Shown piece after piece: positions 8,534-16,681 of a stretch of 64,000 nucleotides of DNA. Position 1 is the stretch's first letter. The number at the start of each line of letters is the position of its first letter. The DNA comes from Paenibacillus brasilensis. GTDB taxonomy: Bacteria > Bacillota > Bacilli > Paenibacillales > Paenibacillaceae. The translations under genes and the position numbers were made by a program. The notes beneath the pieces were generated by a model. The model did no database searches. It was not told the DNA's origin and saw only the letters and a program-made list of their open reading frames with translations. The stretch lies in contig NZ_CP045298.1 of NCBI RefSeq assembly GCF_009363115.1, positions 5,081,501-5,145,500 on the forward strand. Direction: 5' to 3'.

Positions 8534-8799
8534 CCGGGGCATTAAGCCAGTGCTACAGAATTAGGATACCGCAACGGTTCCACTTTATTTCTTAATTTTC
8601 ATCGGACAGCAGCTCGCGCGGCAAGCGTACCTGGCGATCGATTCTGCAGCCTGGCCGCGACATAGGCGTTCGACCTTGACATGCAGCATTCATGCGAGAT
8701 CCGGCACGCAAGAAGACTCTTGTTCGCTGCCGGTTTCGGATTGCCGAGACTACCGGATGTTCAAATTGGAACCTCCGCAAATTACATCTCGTGACCATC
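8534..8799. other. Spacer without convincing gene
   Basis: GC-rich debris between the IS110 right end and the TetR promoter. Short ORFs on both strands match nothing I recognise. Confidence 0.5.
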
Positions 8800-8849
8800 T
8801 TGACAATACAGAATTAGAGGTAGTATGATTATTCTGTACCGATCGACAC
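8800..8849 (+). promoter_or_regulatory. TetR gene promoter with operator-like dyads
   Basis: TTGACA (8800-8805), an 18-nt spacer and TATGAT (8824-8829) form a good sigma-A promoter. It overlaps a dyad with 8-bp arms (TACAGAAT 8807-8814, ATTCTGTA 8831-8838). It is followed by GTACCGATCGACAC (8836-8849), which resembles GTACTGATCGGTCC upstream of the azoreductase at 10467. Confidence 0.6.
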
Positions 8850-8870
8850 AGAAAGGAGGAAGGTATATCG

Positions 8871-9452
8871 ATGGCCAGAACCAAGGAATTCGACGAACGG
8901 AAGGCATTAGACGCAGCCATGCAGTTGTTTTGGGAAAAAGGGTACGAAGCGACGTCTCTGAGCGCTTTGACGGAGAGAATGGGGCTTCAACGATCCAGCT
9001 TCTACGCGACGTATGGCGACAAGAGGTCGTTGTTTACGACCGCGCTCCAAAAATATTCGGAAACCAGGATCGCTTATTTGAAGGCCAAACTTCAAGGCCA
9101 TGCGTCGGTGCGAGAATCCATCAAATCGTGTTTCAAAGACATCATCGATATTGCCTATCAAACGAATCCGTCCTTCGGATGTTTCTGCGTCAATACCATT
9201 GTGGAACTCGCACCTCACGATTCTCAATTCTCCCAGATAACGAGCCGTTATCAAGAGCAGTTGCAAATTCTTGTTCGGCAGGCGCTTGAAAAGGGAATTC
9301 TAGCTGGAGAATTCTCGCGCGACCTGGATGCTTTAGCCGTCTCGCATTCGCTCATCATCTTTATGAACGGTCTCTTGGTCACTTTGAAGACAAAGCCTGA
9401 GCGGCAATTCATCGATGAGTCATTGTCCATGATGTTTCAATTACTAAAGTAA
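8871..9452 (+). CDS. TetR/AcrR family transcriptional regulator
   Basis: 193-aa TetR-type repressor. The HTH region reads MARTKEFDERKALDAAMQLFWEKGYEATSLS, then MGLQRSSFYATYGDKRSLF. The C-terminal region with SFGCFCVNTIVELAP matches the TetR_C_16/ComR-like branch often linked to reactive electrophile or copper-stress genes. A GGAGG ribosome site precedes ATG. It is followed 62 bp later by an MBL hydrolase gene and then an azoreductase, probably its targets. The shared GTAC(C/T)GATCG element upstream of itself and of the azoreductase supports joint control. Confidence 0.92.
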   Translation: MARTKEFDERKALDAAMQLFWEKGYEATSLSALTERMGLQRSSFYATYGDKRSLFTTALQKYSETRIAYLKAKLQGHASVRESIKSCFKDIIDIAYQTNPSFGCFCVNTIVELAPHDSQFSQITSRYQEQLQILVRQALEKGILAGEFSRDLDALAVSHSLIIFMNGLLVTLKTKPERQFIDESLSMMFQLLK

Positions 9453-9514
9453 CGAAATCAACGCTTGGTCTGCGGCATTAGCTGCAACGAGCATATAAAA
9501 AGGAGATAAAAACA

Positions 9515-10357
9515 ATGACTGAATTGAAATATGAAACGCTTGTTATCAAGCGTCAAGGTATGACTCGTAATTTGCCTGCTGGAATCGACGAATCGCTGCA
9601 ATGGGTAGCAAATACGGCAACATTGATTTATGGTGAAAATGATGCTGTTCTCGTCGATACGTTCACAACCGTTGAACAAAATCAAGCGTTGGTGGATTGG
9701 GTTGTAGCGAGTGGCAAAAACTTAACGACGATCTATATCACGCATGGTCATGGCGATCACTTCTTCGGCATCAATATGCTGCAGGAACGTTTCCCGAATG
9801 CAAGAGCCATCGCGACACCGGAAGCTGTAAGTACGATGCCATATCAGTTTTCTCAGGTAGCGCTTGACACATTCTGGAACAAACTTTTCCCAGGTCAAAT
9901 ACCAGATAAACTTGTATCAGCAGAGGCACTGGAAGGCAATGAGTTCGAGCTGGAAGGACACAAACTGGTGGTAGTTGATACAGGGTTTACAGATACAGTC
10001 AGCACAACGGCGCTGCATGTACCATCAATCGGTTTGGTTGTCGCAGGTGATGCGGTGTATAACGACATTCATCCTTTACTGTCCGAGACGAACGAACAAA
10101 CCAGACTCGATTGGCTCGCGGCACTAGATAGAATAGAAGCACTGAAACCAACAGCGGTTATCGCCGGGCATAAAAAACCAGAGAACGACGACAGTCCAGA
10201 CAATATCGGTAAGACACGTCAATATATCATGGATTTCATACGATTAAACGAGGTCACGACGACTGCTGAGGATCTTTTTAACAGAATGATGGAGATTTAC
10301 CCGAACAGGGCTAATCCTGGATCGCTTTGGGGAGCGTCTAACGCGGCTAAAGCCTGA
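9515..10357 (+). CDS. MBL-fold metallo-hydrolase
   Basis: 280-aa metallo-beta-lactamase-fold enzyme. The metal ligands are visible: THGHGDHFFG (HxHxDH), a downstream Asp in VVAGDAVYNDIHP, and the C-terminal His in IAGHKKPEND. Length and spacing resemble the uncharacterised MBL proteins of the PNGM/BaeB-related group; a hydrolase role on thioester, lactone or glutathione-like substrates is possible. No signal peptide. It is preceded by AAGGAG and lies between a TetR regulator and an azoreductase, suggesting a detoxification operon. Confidence 0.88.
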   Translation: MTELKYETLVIKRQGMTRNLPAGIDESLQWVANTATLIYGENDAVLVDTFTTVEQNQALVDWVVASGKNLTTIYITHGHGDHFFGINMLQERFPNARAIATPEAVSTMPYQFSQVALDTFWNKLFPGQIPDKLVSAEALEGNEFELEGHKLVVVDTGFTDTVSTTALHVPSIGLVVAGDAVYNDIHPLLSETNEQTRLDWLAALDRIEALKPTAVIAGHKKPENDDSPDNIGKTRQYIMDFIRLNEVTTTAEDLFNRMMEIYPNRANPGSLWGASNAAKA

Positions 10358-10385
10358 GTTTACCGGCTATTTTTATGACTTTTTT

Positions 10386-10420
10386 GTACTGATCGGTCCC
10401 AATACGAGACAGACCTGTCT
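10386..10420 (+). promoter_or_regulatory. Operator-like dyads upstream of azoreductase
   Basis: GTACTGATCGGTCC (10386-10399), similar to the element at 8836, plus AGACAG-AC-CTGTCT (10407-10420), a perfect dyad. Both are within 80 bp of the azoreductase start. Confidence 0.5.
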
Positions 10421-10466
10421 ATATTGTCATAATATGAATTCACAAAAATGAAAAGAGGTAATTATC

Positions 10467-11139
10467 ATGAAAACATTGCTTTATATCACAGCACATCCGA
10501 TTAACAGCTATTCGAACAGCGTTACAGTTGGAAACAAATTTATTGAAACATATCGTGAAGCAAATCCTGAAGATGAAATCGTACATCTAGATTTGTATAA
10601 GGAAGATATTCCTGAAATTGATTTCGATCTATTGAGACGTTGGGGACAACCGCCAAGCGGAGAGTCATTTGATGGATTGAGCGACGAATCCAAAGTAAAA
10701 GCTGTACGTATGAGAGAATTGGTCGAGCAGTATGAGAGAATTGGTCGAGCAATTTGTTGCTGCTGATAAAATTATAATCGCTAATCCAGTTTGGAACTTG
10801 ATGTTTCCTCCTGTTCTGAAATCTTATATCGATACTATTTTCGTTCCAGGTATAACTATTAAGCCAGCTAATAACGGTCTGAGAGGTTTAGGCGGTCTAG
10901 TAGGAACAGCACAAGGTAAGAAGGTTGTTCATATTCAAGCTTCTGGGACCATTTTATCATATGGTGAGTTTGAAAAATTAAACTTCGGTGATAGTTACCT
11001 AAGAGCAGTACTTACAATGCTAGGCATTGAAGACTTCCAAACTATTTATGTAGAAGGTATGGCACAGTATAAAGACCAAGCTGATGAAATAAAAAGTAAA
11101 GCATTGTCGGAAGCTACTGAATTGGCAAAGAAATTCTAA
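10467..11139 (+). pseudogene. azoR: FMN-dependent NADH-azoreductase, disrupted by 22-bp tandem duplication
   Basis: Second AzoR-type gene (MKTLLYITAHPINSYSNSVTVG; later NPVWNLMFPPVLKSYIDTIFVPG and VVHIQASGTILS). The frame breaks because 22 bp (GTATGAGAGAATTGGTCGAG plus CA) are present twice in tandem at 10708-10729 and 10730-10751. Removing one copy restores an uninterrupted protein of about 216 aa (VRMRELVEQFVAADKIIIANPVWN). The 22-bp insertion shifts the frame by +1 and stops translation at 10764. It is distinct from the azoreductase at 3486 and carries an independent lesion. Confidence 0.92.
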
Positions 11140-11244
11140 CATTTGTGTCTAAGAAATAATTTACAAATTGCATTCTTAGACATATTAAAAAATGGGAGAG
11201 TGTTTAGTAGTGAAGAAAGCAAGCAAAGTAGCTGTAGTTTTGGC

Positions 11245-11322
11245 GGCAACCTGATTTCTAATGCTGTATCCAGTATTCTGGAGAACCCTGGTGTTTATGA
11301 GGAACTTCGAAATGATCATTAA
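11245..11322 (+). pseudogene. Cytochrome P450 I-helix fragment
   Basis: Only 25 codons (GNLISNAVSSILENPGVYEELRNDH) resembling the segment after the P450 I-helix (oxygen-binding region through PxxxEELR). It is preceded by an unrelated short start (MKKASKVAVVLAAT) out of frame. No heme-binding Cys loop remains. This is a recognisable scrap of a deleted gene. Confidence 0.45.
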
Positions 11323-11577
11323 GGTATTGTATGATTGCCGTAAGTGTCTGTCATTTCGCAGAATGACCAGACATGGCTCGTTGAGGATTGGTATGCAAGG
11401 TCTATCGAGGAAGGGCTCAAATATTCTGCGATCATAAAATCTGAAAAAGCGGTAGCCAAATCGAGCATAAGCAGAGTATCTGCAGCAGCAGAAAGCCAGA
11501 ATCCAACGAGGAATTTGATAACATGGACGAGAAGCTATTCAATGGCTCTCTGAAGTTAATTATTTTTTTGCTTTAAG
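11323..11577 (+). pseudogene. Degenerate copy 1 of a small STAS-like protein gene
   Basis: Reads KVLYDCRK, then frame-shifted SVISQNDQTWLVEDWYARSIEEGLKYSAI, and again shifted near the end (AIQWLSEVN). It is clearly paralogous to the copy at 11622-12017. The fold guess (STAS/SpoIIAA-like single domain, about 130 aa) rests on the beta-alpha pattern and is uncertain. Confidence 0.5.
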
Positions 11578-11621
11578 GGATGTGCCTGAAGCCATTCCTC
11601 AAAAAATAAGGAGCGTGACCC

Positions 11622-12017
11622 ATCTTGATTTATTATGAATCTCCTCAAGCAACTGTTTCATGGAACGAATCGATTAAAGCAGTTATCTTCGAGTGAAAAG
11701 GCTTTGCCCAAGGCGAACAATATCGAACTCCCTTAAACAAGTTTTTAGAATTATTAGTGCAAAAGAAGGGCAAGAAGGTATTGTTTGATTGTCGCAAAAT
11801 GTCAGTCATTTCGCTGGATGACTAGACATGGCTCGTCGAAGATTTGAATGCAAAGTCAATCAAAGCGGGACTGAAATATTCGGCGATTGTAACCCCCGAA
11901 AAAGCAGTAGCTAAATCGAGTGCAAAGAGAGTGGTTACTGAAATAGATAACACAAATCCTTCAGAGGAATTTGATAACATGGATGAGGCGATTCAATGGC
12001 TGTCGGAAGTTGATTAA
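11622..12017 (+). pseudogene. Degenerate copy 2 of a small STAS-like protein gene
   Basis: About 131 codons from LIYYESPQATVSWNESIKAV to EAIQWLSEVD in one frame, interrupted by TGA (11693-11695, where a Trp is likely) and TAG (11821-11823, where the paralogue has Gln). It otherwise aligns along its length with copy 1. Two nonsense mutations with no indels suggest slow decay rather than assembly error. Possible STAS/SEC14-like fold; function not assigned. Confidence 0.55.
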
Positions 12018-12049
12018 ATTCTTTACGGTAAAGGAAAAAATGCTTACGA

Positions 12050-12088
12050 AAAATAAACAAGCGGACTAAATCCGGTTGTTTATTTTTG
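12050..12088 (+). terminator. Rho-independent terminator
   Basis: AAATAAACAAGCGGA pairs with TCCGGTTGTTTATTT around CTAAA and ends in T5. It directly follows the STAS-like pseudogene. Confidence 0.8.
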
Positions 12089-12299
12089 TGCGCTTGGCAG
12101 TGCATCGTTCAAACGGGTGAGAGTTCCGAGCGCTCCGCGAAGTGGCGGAAGCGCATAGTCGATCAGTAGTGCTCTGACCGCGAGGAAGGGGGCGGAGGAC
12201 TGGAAGACAAATCCCGGAACAGGCGGCATAATACCATGTTGGCTGGCGAAGCATGGACCTCATTCAAATAGTAGACACGGAGTTTAGTGATTTACCGTG

Positions 12300-12555
12300 C
12301 TAAAGTAGTATTTCCGTTCAAAATCAACTTGTTAAGGACATAGCCAAAATACGGCGTGATTTGAGCAGAGAAGTGTTGATTAAGGACTTCCCCACTTAGC
12401 GAAAGAAAGCTCCAGACAAAGAAGCATTCGATATGGAATTCGCAAAAAGATTTCATGCCATCAAAGAACAAGAAGAACTCTTCGAAAATACGACCGCAGA
12501 AGAAATCATTGACGAGAACTATAAGCAGGAGAAGCGAAAACAGGCGGTTCCCACT
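12300..12555 (+). pseudogene. Unidentified gene remnant
   Basis: An acidic/basic stretch (DMEFAKRFHAIKEQEELFENTTAEEIIDEN) is preceded in frame by KDFPT and a stop. It looks like the C-terminal piece of a small helical protein; I do not recognise the family. It runs directly into the GC-richer LamG fragment. Confidence 0.3.
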
Positions 12556-12559
12556 TATT

Positions 12560-12977
12560 TAAATATGGATGTTTTGCCGAGACCAACTGGATGCGGATCT
12601 TCGATTTCGGTACCGGAACGAGCAACTACATGTACCTGTCGCCGCAAAACGGGATCAACGGCAAAATCCGCTTCGCGATGAAGGAGAATGGTTCAAGCGA
12701 AAAAGACCTCGACGGGACCGCGGCGCTGCCGACGGGCGGATGGCATCATGTGGCGATAACCTTGAACGGTTACACGGCAACGCTTTACGTCGATGGCGTA
12801 CAGGTAGGCAGCAATACCGCCATGTATAAAGCGTCCGATCTCGCTTTCACCTCGCAGAATTGGATCGGCCGATCCCAATGGTCCGCCGATCCCTATTTGA
12901 ACGGACTGATGGATAACTTCCGCATCTATACGCGTGCTTTAACCGCTTCGGAAGTCACGCAGGACATGAATCAGTAA
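12560..12977 (+). pseudogene. LamG-like jelly-roll C-terminal fragment
   Basis: Encodes NWMRIFDFGTGTSNYMYLSP, then PTGGWHHVAITLNGYTATLYVDG and FRIYTRALTASEVTQDMNQ, followed by a stop. These are hallmarks of a LamG/concanavalin-like carbohydrate-binding domain at the end of large secreted glycosidases. The catalytic part is absent. Base composition is clearly more GC-rich than both flanks, so this is a transferred or rearranged fragment. Confidence 0.8.
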
Positions 12978-12989
12978 TATATAATATCC

Positions 12990-13312
12990 TTCAAAAACGC
13001 AACCGAACAGAGGAAACGGCATTATTTATTTCCGAAAAACGAGGCCAAAGATTAACAAGAAGAGCCGTCGAATTAATAATTGAGGGGATTGCTAAGGCTG
13101 CAGGTGTACGAGCAAATAATTACAAAGTTACGCCCCATAAATTGCGACATACATGTGCAACGGTATTGTATAATGATGGTGAAGGGGCGGACTTACTGGC
13201 TATCGCCGAACTTTTGGGACATGCGGATCCAAAAACAACGACGATCTATACAAAAGTAAATATAGAAAAGATGCGAAAAATTGTAACATCAAATCCGTTA
13301 GAATCAATATAA
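12990..13312 (+). pseudogene. Tyrosine recombinase (phage integrase) C-terminal fragment
   Basis: About 105 codons of the catalytic domain: TALFISEKRGQRLTRRAVE, then TPHKLRHTCATVLY (HxxR box), IAELLGHADPKTT and the nucleophile Tyr in TIYTKV. The N-terminal arm and the first catalytic Arg are missing, and there is no start codon. It resembles XerC/D-like integrases. A 5' deletion joins it to the LamG fragment. Confidence 0.85.
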
Positions 13313-13360
13313 AGAATACACAGCTAAAATGAAACCCAAGTTATGTTGGAGGGAGACAGC

Positions 13361-13850
13361 ATGAACTATTACATAACGAAAAAACTAGTCGAAAAATTTC
13401 TATTAGATGATCGTTACAGATATTCTTGTATTGCAGCTCCAAATCGCGCAGGTAAGACTTCTTTTATGGATCGTTACTGTACTGAGAATCACTTTTCTTT
13501 GAAGATATACTTCCCATTATCTTTAGCAACGAATACGGCAACACTTATTAAGCAAATGAACAACTCGATCCTTAGAACATTTGATTATTATCAGAATCCA
13601 TTAAAAAGAGTAGGGTTAGATGAAATAATAACAAAGGTCGAAAACCTGATCCGAGTAAGAGGTATTAAGTTGATTATGATTGACGATCTGAGGTCACTTA
13701 ATAATAGTGAATCACATAAATTTTTCGAGTATTTTCATATGCTTGGAGATAACCTCAACGTAAAATTTTTTTTCATGCACTGATAGAAGCTATATCCCTG
13801 AGTGGGTTAGGTTTCAAACAAAAATGATAAAAGTATTTGACATTGAATGA
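13361..13850 (+). pseudogene. TniB/TnsC-like AAA ATPase remnant, frameshifted
   Basis: Starts MNYYITKKLVEKFLLDDRYRY behind a GGAGG site. It has a Walker A-like APNRAGKTSF and Walker B IKLIMIDDL, the arrangement of transposition ATPases of the TniB/TnsC class that recruit the transposase to target DNA. The frame breaks in a T8 run near 13766; downstream, in another frame, RSYIPEWVRFQTKMIKVFDIE follows, which resembles the continuation (PEWVxF..). It is much shorter than normal TniB (about 300 aa). It lies directly before an array of short repeats. Confidence 0.55.
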
Positions 13851-14063
13851 ATGCAATATGTTTTGCTTCAATAAAAATCGATACTGTTAGTTATGCAATG
13901 GGTTTTGCTTCATTCACTGTATATTTAAATAAATCCATTGAAGCAAATCCCATTGCAAGAAAATTGATCACTGTTAATACTGATATGATATTGCAATGTG
14001 TTTTGCTTCAACAGAAGTGAATGCAATGGCATTTGTTTCATTAATGCAATGTGTTTTGCTTCA
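13851..14063. repeat. Array of six ~20-bp repeats
   Basis: Consensus ATGCAATGNGTTTTGCTTCA. Copies are at 13851-13870, 13893-13912, 13939-13957 (inverted), 13991-14010, 14021-14040 and 14044-14063. The copies are conserved while the spacers are not. The layout is like the multiple transposase-binding sites at ends of Tn7/Tn5053-type elements, and the array abuts the TniB-like remnant. Confidence 0.8.
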
Positions 14064-14171
14064 ACGTTTTACAAGTGGGGATGACAAGAGACAAATGATT
14101 TAGCCATCCATATATAATTACGTAAAATATGATTTTGACGAATATTTATAACTGAAGTATAATAATTTACT

Positions 14172-15242
14172 ATGGATAAACAAATGAAAATGCATTACAT
14201 GAATCGAATCGATGAAAAATTGTCTGATCTTCCGTGGTTTGTTATGGAATTTATTGATAGCAGAAAACGAAAACTTTCTCCCACAACGCTTCTGAACTAT
14301 TGCCATGACTATATTATATTTTTTGATTGGTTAGTTGCAGAAAACTTTAATGAAGAAAGCCGTAAAAACATTAATTTAGCTGCTTTGGAGAAACTAACGA
14401 TTCGTGAAGTGGAAAATTTCCTATCTTTTTTGGAGTATCAACTTGGCAATACCAAGCTAACCATTAACCGTAAATTGTCCTCGCTAAAATCCTTATTTGA
14501 TTACTTACAGAACAAAGCTGAAACAAGTGACTTAAAGCCATATATCCAGCGCAATGTTATGGCCAAAATGGATTTAAATGTGGTTAAAGAAAGCCAAGAA
14601 ACCATTGCCAATCGTATTGATGGGAAAATTCTTAGGGAGGACGATTTTGAGTCATTTAGGCAGTTTATAGCTTATGATTTCGGAGAAATGAATAAAGAAA
14701 ATAAACGTATTTACAATTTCCATCAATTTAACCGTGAACGAGATACAGCTATTGTTTCCCTCATTTTAGGATCAGGCCTTAGACTATCTGAGGTTGCAGG
14801 CATTAACGTCGAGGATCTGGATATGAATAAAGCTTTAGTTCGTGTTATACGAAAAGGTAATAAAGAGCAATATGTATATTTCAGCAAGCAAGCGTTACTA
14901 GATTTAGAAAATTATCTGCAGATTAGAGAATCCAGATATATCCCAGAAAAAAACGAAAGCTTTTTATTTATTGCAGCTCCTGTTGGTCGCAAGGGAAAAA
15001 GCCGACGCTTAACGCAGAGATCCATTGAAAAACTGATTGAAAAGTATGCTTCAGCTTTTGGAAAACCGGCTTTAACCGTGCATTCTCTGAGACATTCATT
15101 TGCAACGCGTTATCACTTAGAGAACAATGATGTTCCTAGGTTGAAAAACCAATTAGGACATTCCTCAATACAAACAACAATGATCTATACACATTTAACT
15201 GATGAAGAAATGAGGGAAGCAGTTAACAATATGGATAAGTGA
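14172..15242 (+). CDS. Tyrosine recombinase, XerS-like
   Basis: 356-aa integrase-family recombinase, the same length as streptococcal XerS. The SAM-like N-terminal arm (about residues 20-115) has the pattern TTLLNYCHDYIIFFDWL and LTINRKLSSLKSLFDYL. The catalytic domain shows GSGLRLSEVAG (first Arg), HSLRHSFATRY (HxxR), NQLGHSSIQTT and the Tyr nucleophile in MIYTHL. It is intact. No clear ribosome site precedes ATG 14172; ATG 14187 or 14199 is possible. Flanked on both sides by repeat arrays, it is probably the recombinase of an integrated element rather than a housekeeping dimer-resolution enzyme. Confidence 0.9.
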   Translation: MDKQMKMHYMNRIDEKLSDLPWFVMEFIDSRKRKLSPTTLLNYCHDYIIFFDWLVAENFNEESRKNINLAALEKLTIREVENFLSFLEYQLGNTKLTINRKLSSLKSLFDYLQNKAETSDLKPYIQRNVMAKMDLNVVKESQETIANRIDGKILREDDFESFRQFIAYDFGEMNKENKRIYNFHQFNRERDTAIVSLILGSGLRLSEVAGINVEDLDMNKALVRVIRKGNKEQYVYFSKQALLDLENYLQIRESRYIPEKNESFLFIAAPVGRKGKSRRLTQRSIEKLIEKYASAFGKPALTVHSLRHSFATRYHLENNDVPRLKNQLGHSSIQTTMIYTHLTDEEMREAVNNMDK

Positions 15243-15307
15243 TGTAAACCTTGATAGAAAACAAAAGTAATTTATAGCTACTTATAATAATAATTTTTTT
15301 GGAAATG

Positions 15308-15563
15308 TGACAACAAGTTTATACCTTCCGAGGAGAATGACAACAAGTTTATGCCTCTCGAAGAAAATGATAACAAGTTTACCCCTCACGAGGAAAGTGA
15401 CAACAAGTTTATACCTTTCAAGAAGGATGATACCAGAAATATGAAGTTCAAAAATATTTTTTAGCTTGTTCCAACAAAAATCATATAGGAAAAGGGATAA
15501 ACTTGTTGTCATAATCTCTAATACGGCAAACTTGTTGTCAATAAAGGAGTAAACTTGTTGTCA
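15308..15563. mobile_element. 256-bp element with inverted iterated ends
   Basis: The left side has TGACAACAAGTTTA at 15308, 15338, 15368 (one mismatch) and 15398, exactly 30 bp apart, plus a partial at 15428. The right side has the reverse complement TAAACTTGTTGTCA ending at 15511, 15540 and 15563. Iterated sites facing each other across only about 70 bp suggest a MITE or internal deletion derivative of an IS21- or Tn7-like element. No gene inside; no matching target duplication found. Confidence 0.6.
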
Positions 15564-15571
15564 CTGGACAC

Positions 15572-15625
15572 TGCGGGAAGGTGATTTGGTTTACATAGAT
15601 GCCCTGGACCGGTTGGGCCGGGACT
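15572..15625 (+). pseudogene. Serine recombinase fragment
   Basis: Encodes LREGDLVYIDALDRLGRD then a stop. This is the conserved core (GDxxxxxxxDRLGRD) of resolvases/invertases, cut on both sides. It differs in sequence from the resolvase at 2-595. Confidence 0.65.
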
Positions 15626-15726
15626 AATTCACAAAACTCGTATTTTGTACATTAGTATAACATATTCGTTATAAGAAGCAAAACCTGCCCGTCCCGTATA
15701 AATAATAAGAGCCTCTTCTCTGAACA

Positions 15727-16150
15727 TCAGGATTCAAAAGGAAACCGAGTTTCTCTTTTCAGAATATTTTTGCTTATTTGGAAGAACATTAACCAGTACA
15801 TTTTTAAATTCATTTCCTTTTGCTTGATGAATTGTTCGGTCGAACCATGATTTTCTTGGTTCTGAATCAATAAAGCAAGTTCTGAATATTTTTTGCTTTT
15901 ATAAAAGATCTCTATTTGGGTTGGTTTTTTCCTTATTGCGATTACTGGTATATCTATATTTAGGCTCACAATCTTCACATACAATTTTTGGATAGGTTCA
16001 TCCTTGTACGTAGGATATTCAGATAGCATCTGCTGAATGATTTCTAATGCTCTTCTTTTTCACTTATTCCAACGACGCTTCTGCTTATTTCCTGAATAGC
16101 TTTTTAAAATTTAATAAACGTGCATATTCTATTGCTTTAAAAGAAATCAT
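15727..16150 (-). pseudogene. Unidentified protein gene, frameshifted (last gene of decayed small operon)
   Basis: The start MISFKAIEYARLLNF overlaps the previous gene's stop (TCATGA). It shifts frame in an A-run (KAIQEISRSVVGISEK) and shifts again before RRALEIIQQMLSEYPTYKDEP, then reads openly to ETRFPFES. Intact length would be about 140 aa, mostly helical then beta-rich. I do not recognise the family. The overlapping stop/start junctions with the three upstream ORFs indicate one translationally coupled operon. Confidence 0.4.
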
Positions 16151-16385
16151 GATTTTTCTCCGGTCACTAGTTGAATCATTTTCAGTAAAAATTCGTGTGT
16201 CTCGAATGTAATATAGCCATCATAATCAATTTTATCTCTCATAGAGTTAGCCTTAATGTTAGAAAATGAGAGTGTGTAAATATCTTCAGTAATAAGTAAA
16301 TTATGAATGTATCTAACGGCGTTCAAAGGGTGATCTATTAAAATAGGTACCCGCCCCCCCCTGCTACCAAATTTATTTTATCCAT
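16147..16385 (-). pseudogene. Small unidentified gene with C8/G8 tract frameshift
   Basis: The ATG at 16385 overlaps the end of the preceding ORF (MDKINLVAGG). After a run of eight C (eight G in the coding strand, 16354-16361) the continuing frame is VPILIDHPLNAVRYIHNLLI to LLKMIQLVTGEKS. Intact length would be about 79 aa. The homopolymer could be a slippage (phase-variable) site, a mutation or a sequencing error. Family unknown. Confidence 0.4.
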
Positions 16386-16572
16386 GATCGCCAGGTCTAC
16401 ATGGGCGACAAACACCCTCTTCATAATCATAACAGCCAAAATAGCATGGCATAAAATGAATAGCTACAGCAGCATTTATGCCTCCATTCGAATCATTTTT
16501 CTTTTTTATGGTAAAAATATCAGCATTTTGATTTTCATATTCCTTATATTCCTTACCAAGAGTTCGCGCCAT
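16378..16572 (-). CDS. Small Cys-rich protein, unknown
   Basis: 64 aa beginning MARTLGKEYKEYENQNADIF and ending with a Cys-rich segment, AIHFMPCYFGCYDYEEGVCR followed by PCRPGDHG. The last 27 residues hold four Cys in C-x3-C and C-x2-C pairs. The start overlaps the end of the upstream 42-aa ORF in another frame, implying coupling. Charged N-half plus Cys-rich C-half is reminiscent of a peptide precursor or a zinc-ribbon-like microprotein, but nothing nearby proves processing. Function unknown. Confidence 0.4.
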   Translation of the reverse strand: MARTLGKEYKEYENQNADIFTIKKKNDSNGGINAAVAIHFMPCYFGCYDYEEGVCRPCRPGDHG

Positions 16573-16681
16573 TATTAGACATTTCTTCAAGTTGCACTGA
16601 TATTTCTTCATATAATTTGGACATTTTATCTCGATCAGCTTGAGAAAGTGAAATTCCTTTCGAAGCGTCTTCTTTAAACAT
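16553..16681 (-). CDS. Small acidic ORF, possibly 5'-truncated
   Basis: 42 aa (MFKEDASKGISLSQADRDKM to SNNGANSW), helical and acidic. Its ATG straddles the edge of the IS110 remnant (the T at 16681 belongs to the remnant), so the true upstream part may have been lost. It is first in the four-ORF decayed cluster. Confidence 0.35.
   Translation of the reverse strand: MFKEDASKGISLSQADRDKMSKLYEEISVQLEEMSNNGANSW

Noticed and set aside
12066-12263. 65-aa minus-strand ORF
   Set aside because: No ribosome site, overlaps a terminator, no recognisable features.
13851-14063. CRISPR array or plasmid replication iterons
   Set aside because: Repeats of 20 bp with irregular spacing and one inverted copy do not fit CRISPR; no rep gene is adjacent.
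15308-15430. CRISPR array (regular 30-bp spacing)
   Set aside because: The 30-bp unit is repeated throughout with partly conserved intervening bases; there are no ~30-bp unique spacers between ~30-bp repeats, and no cas genes nearby.
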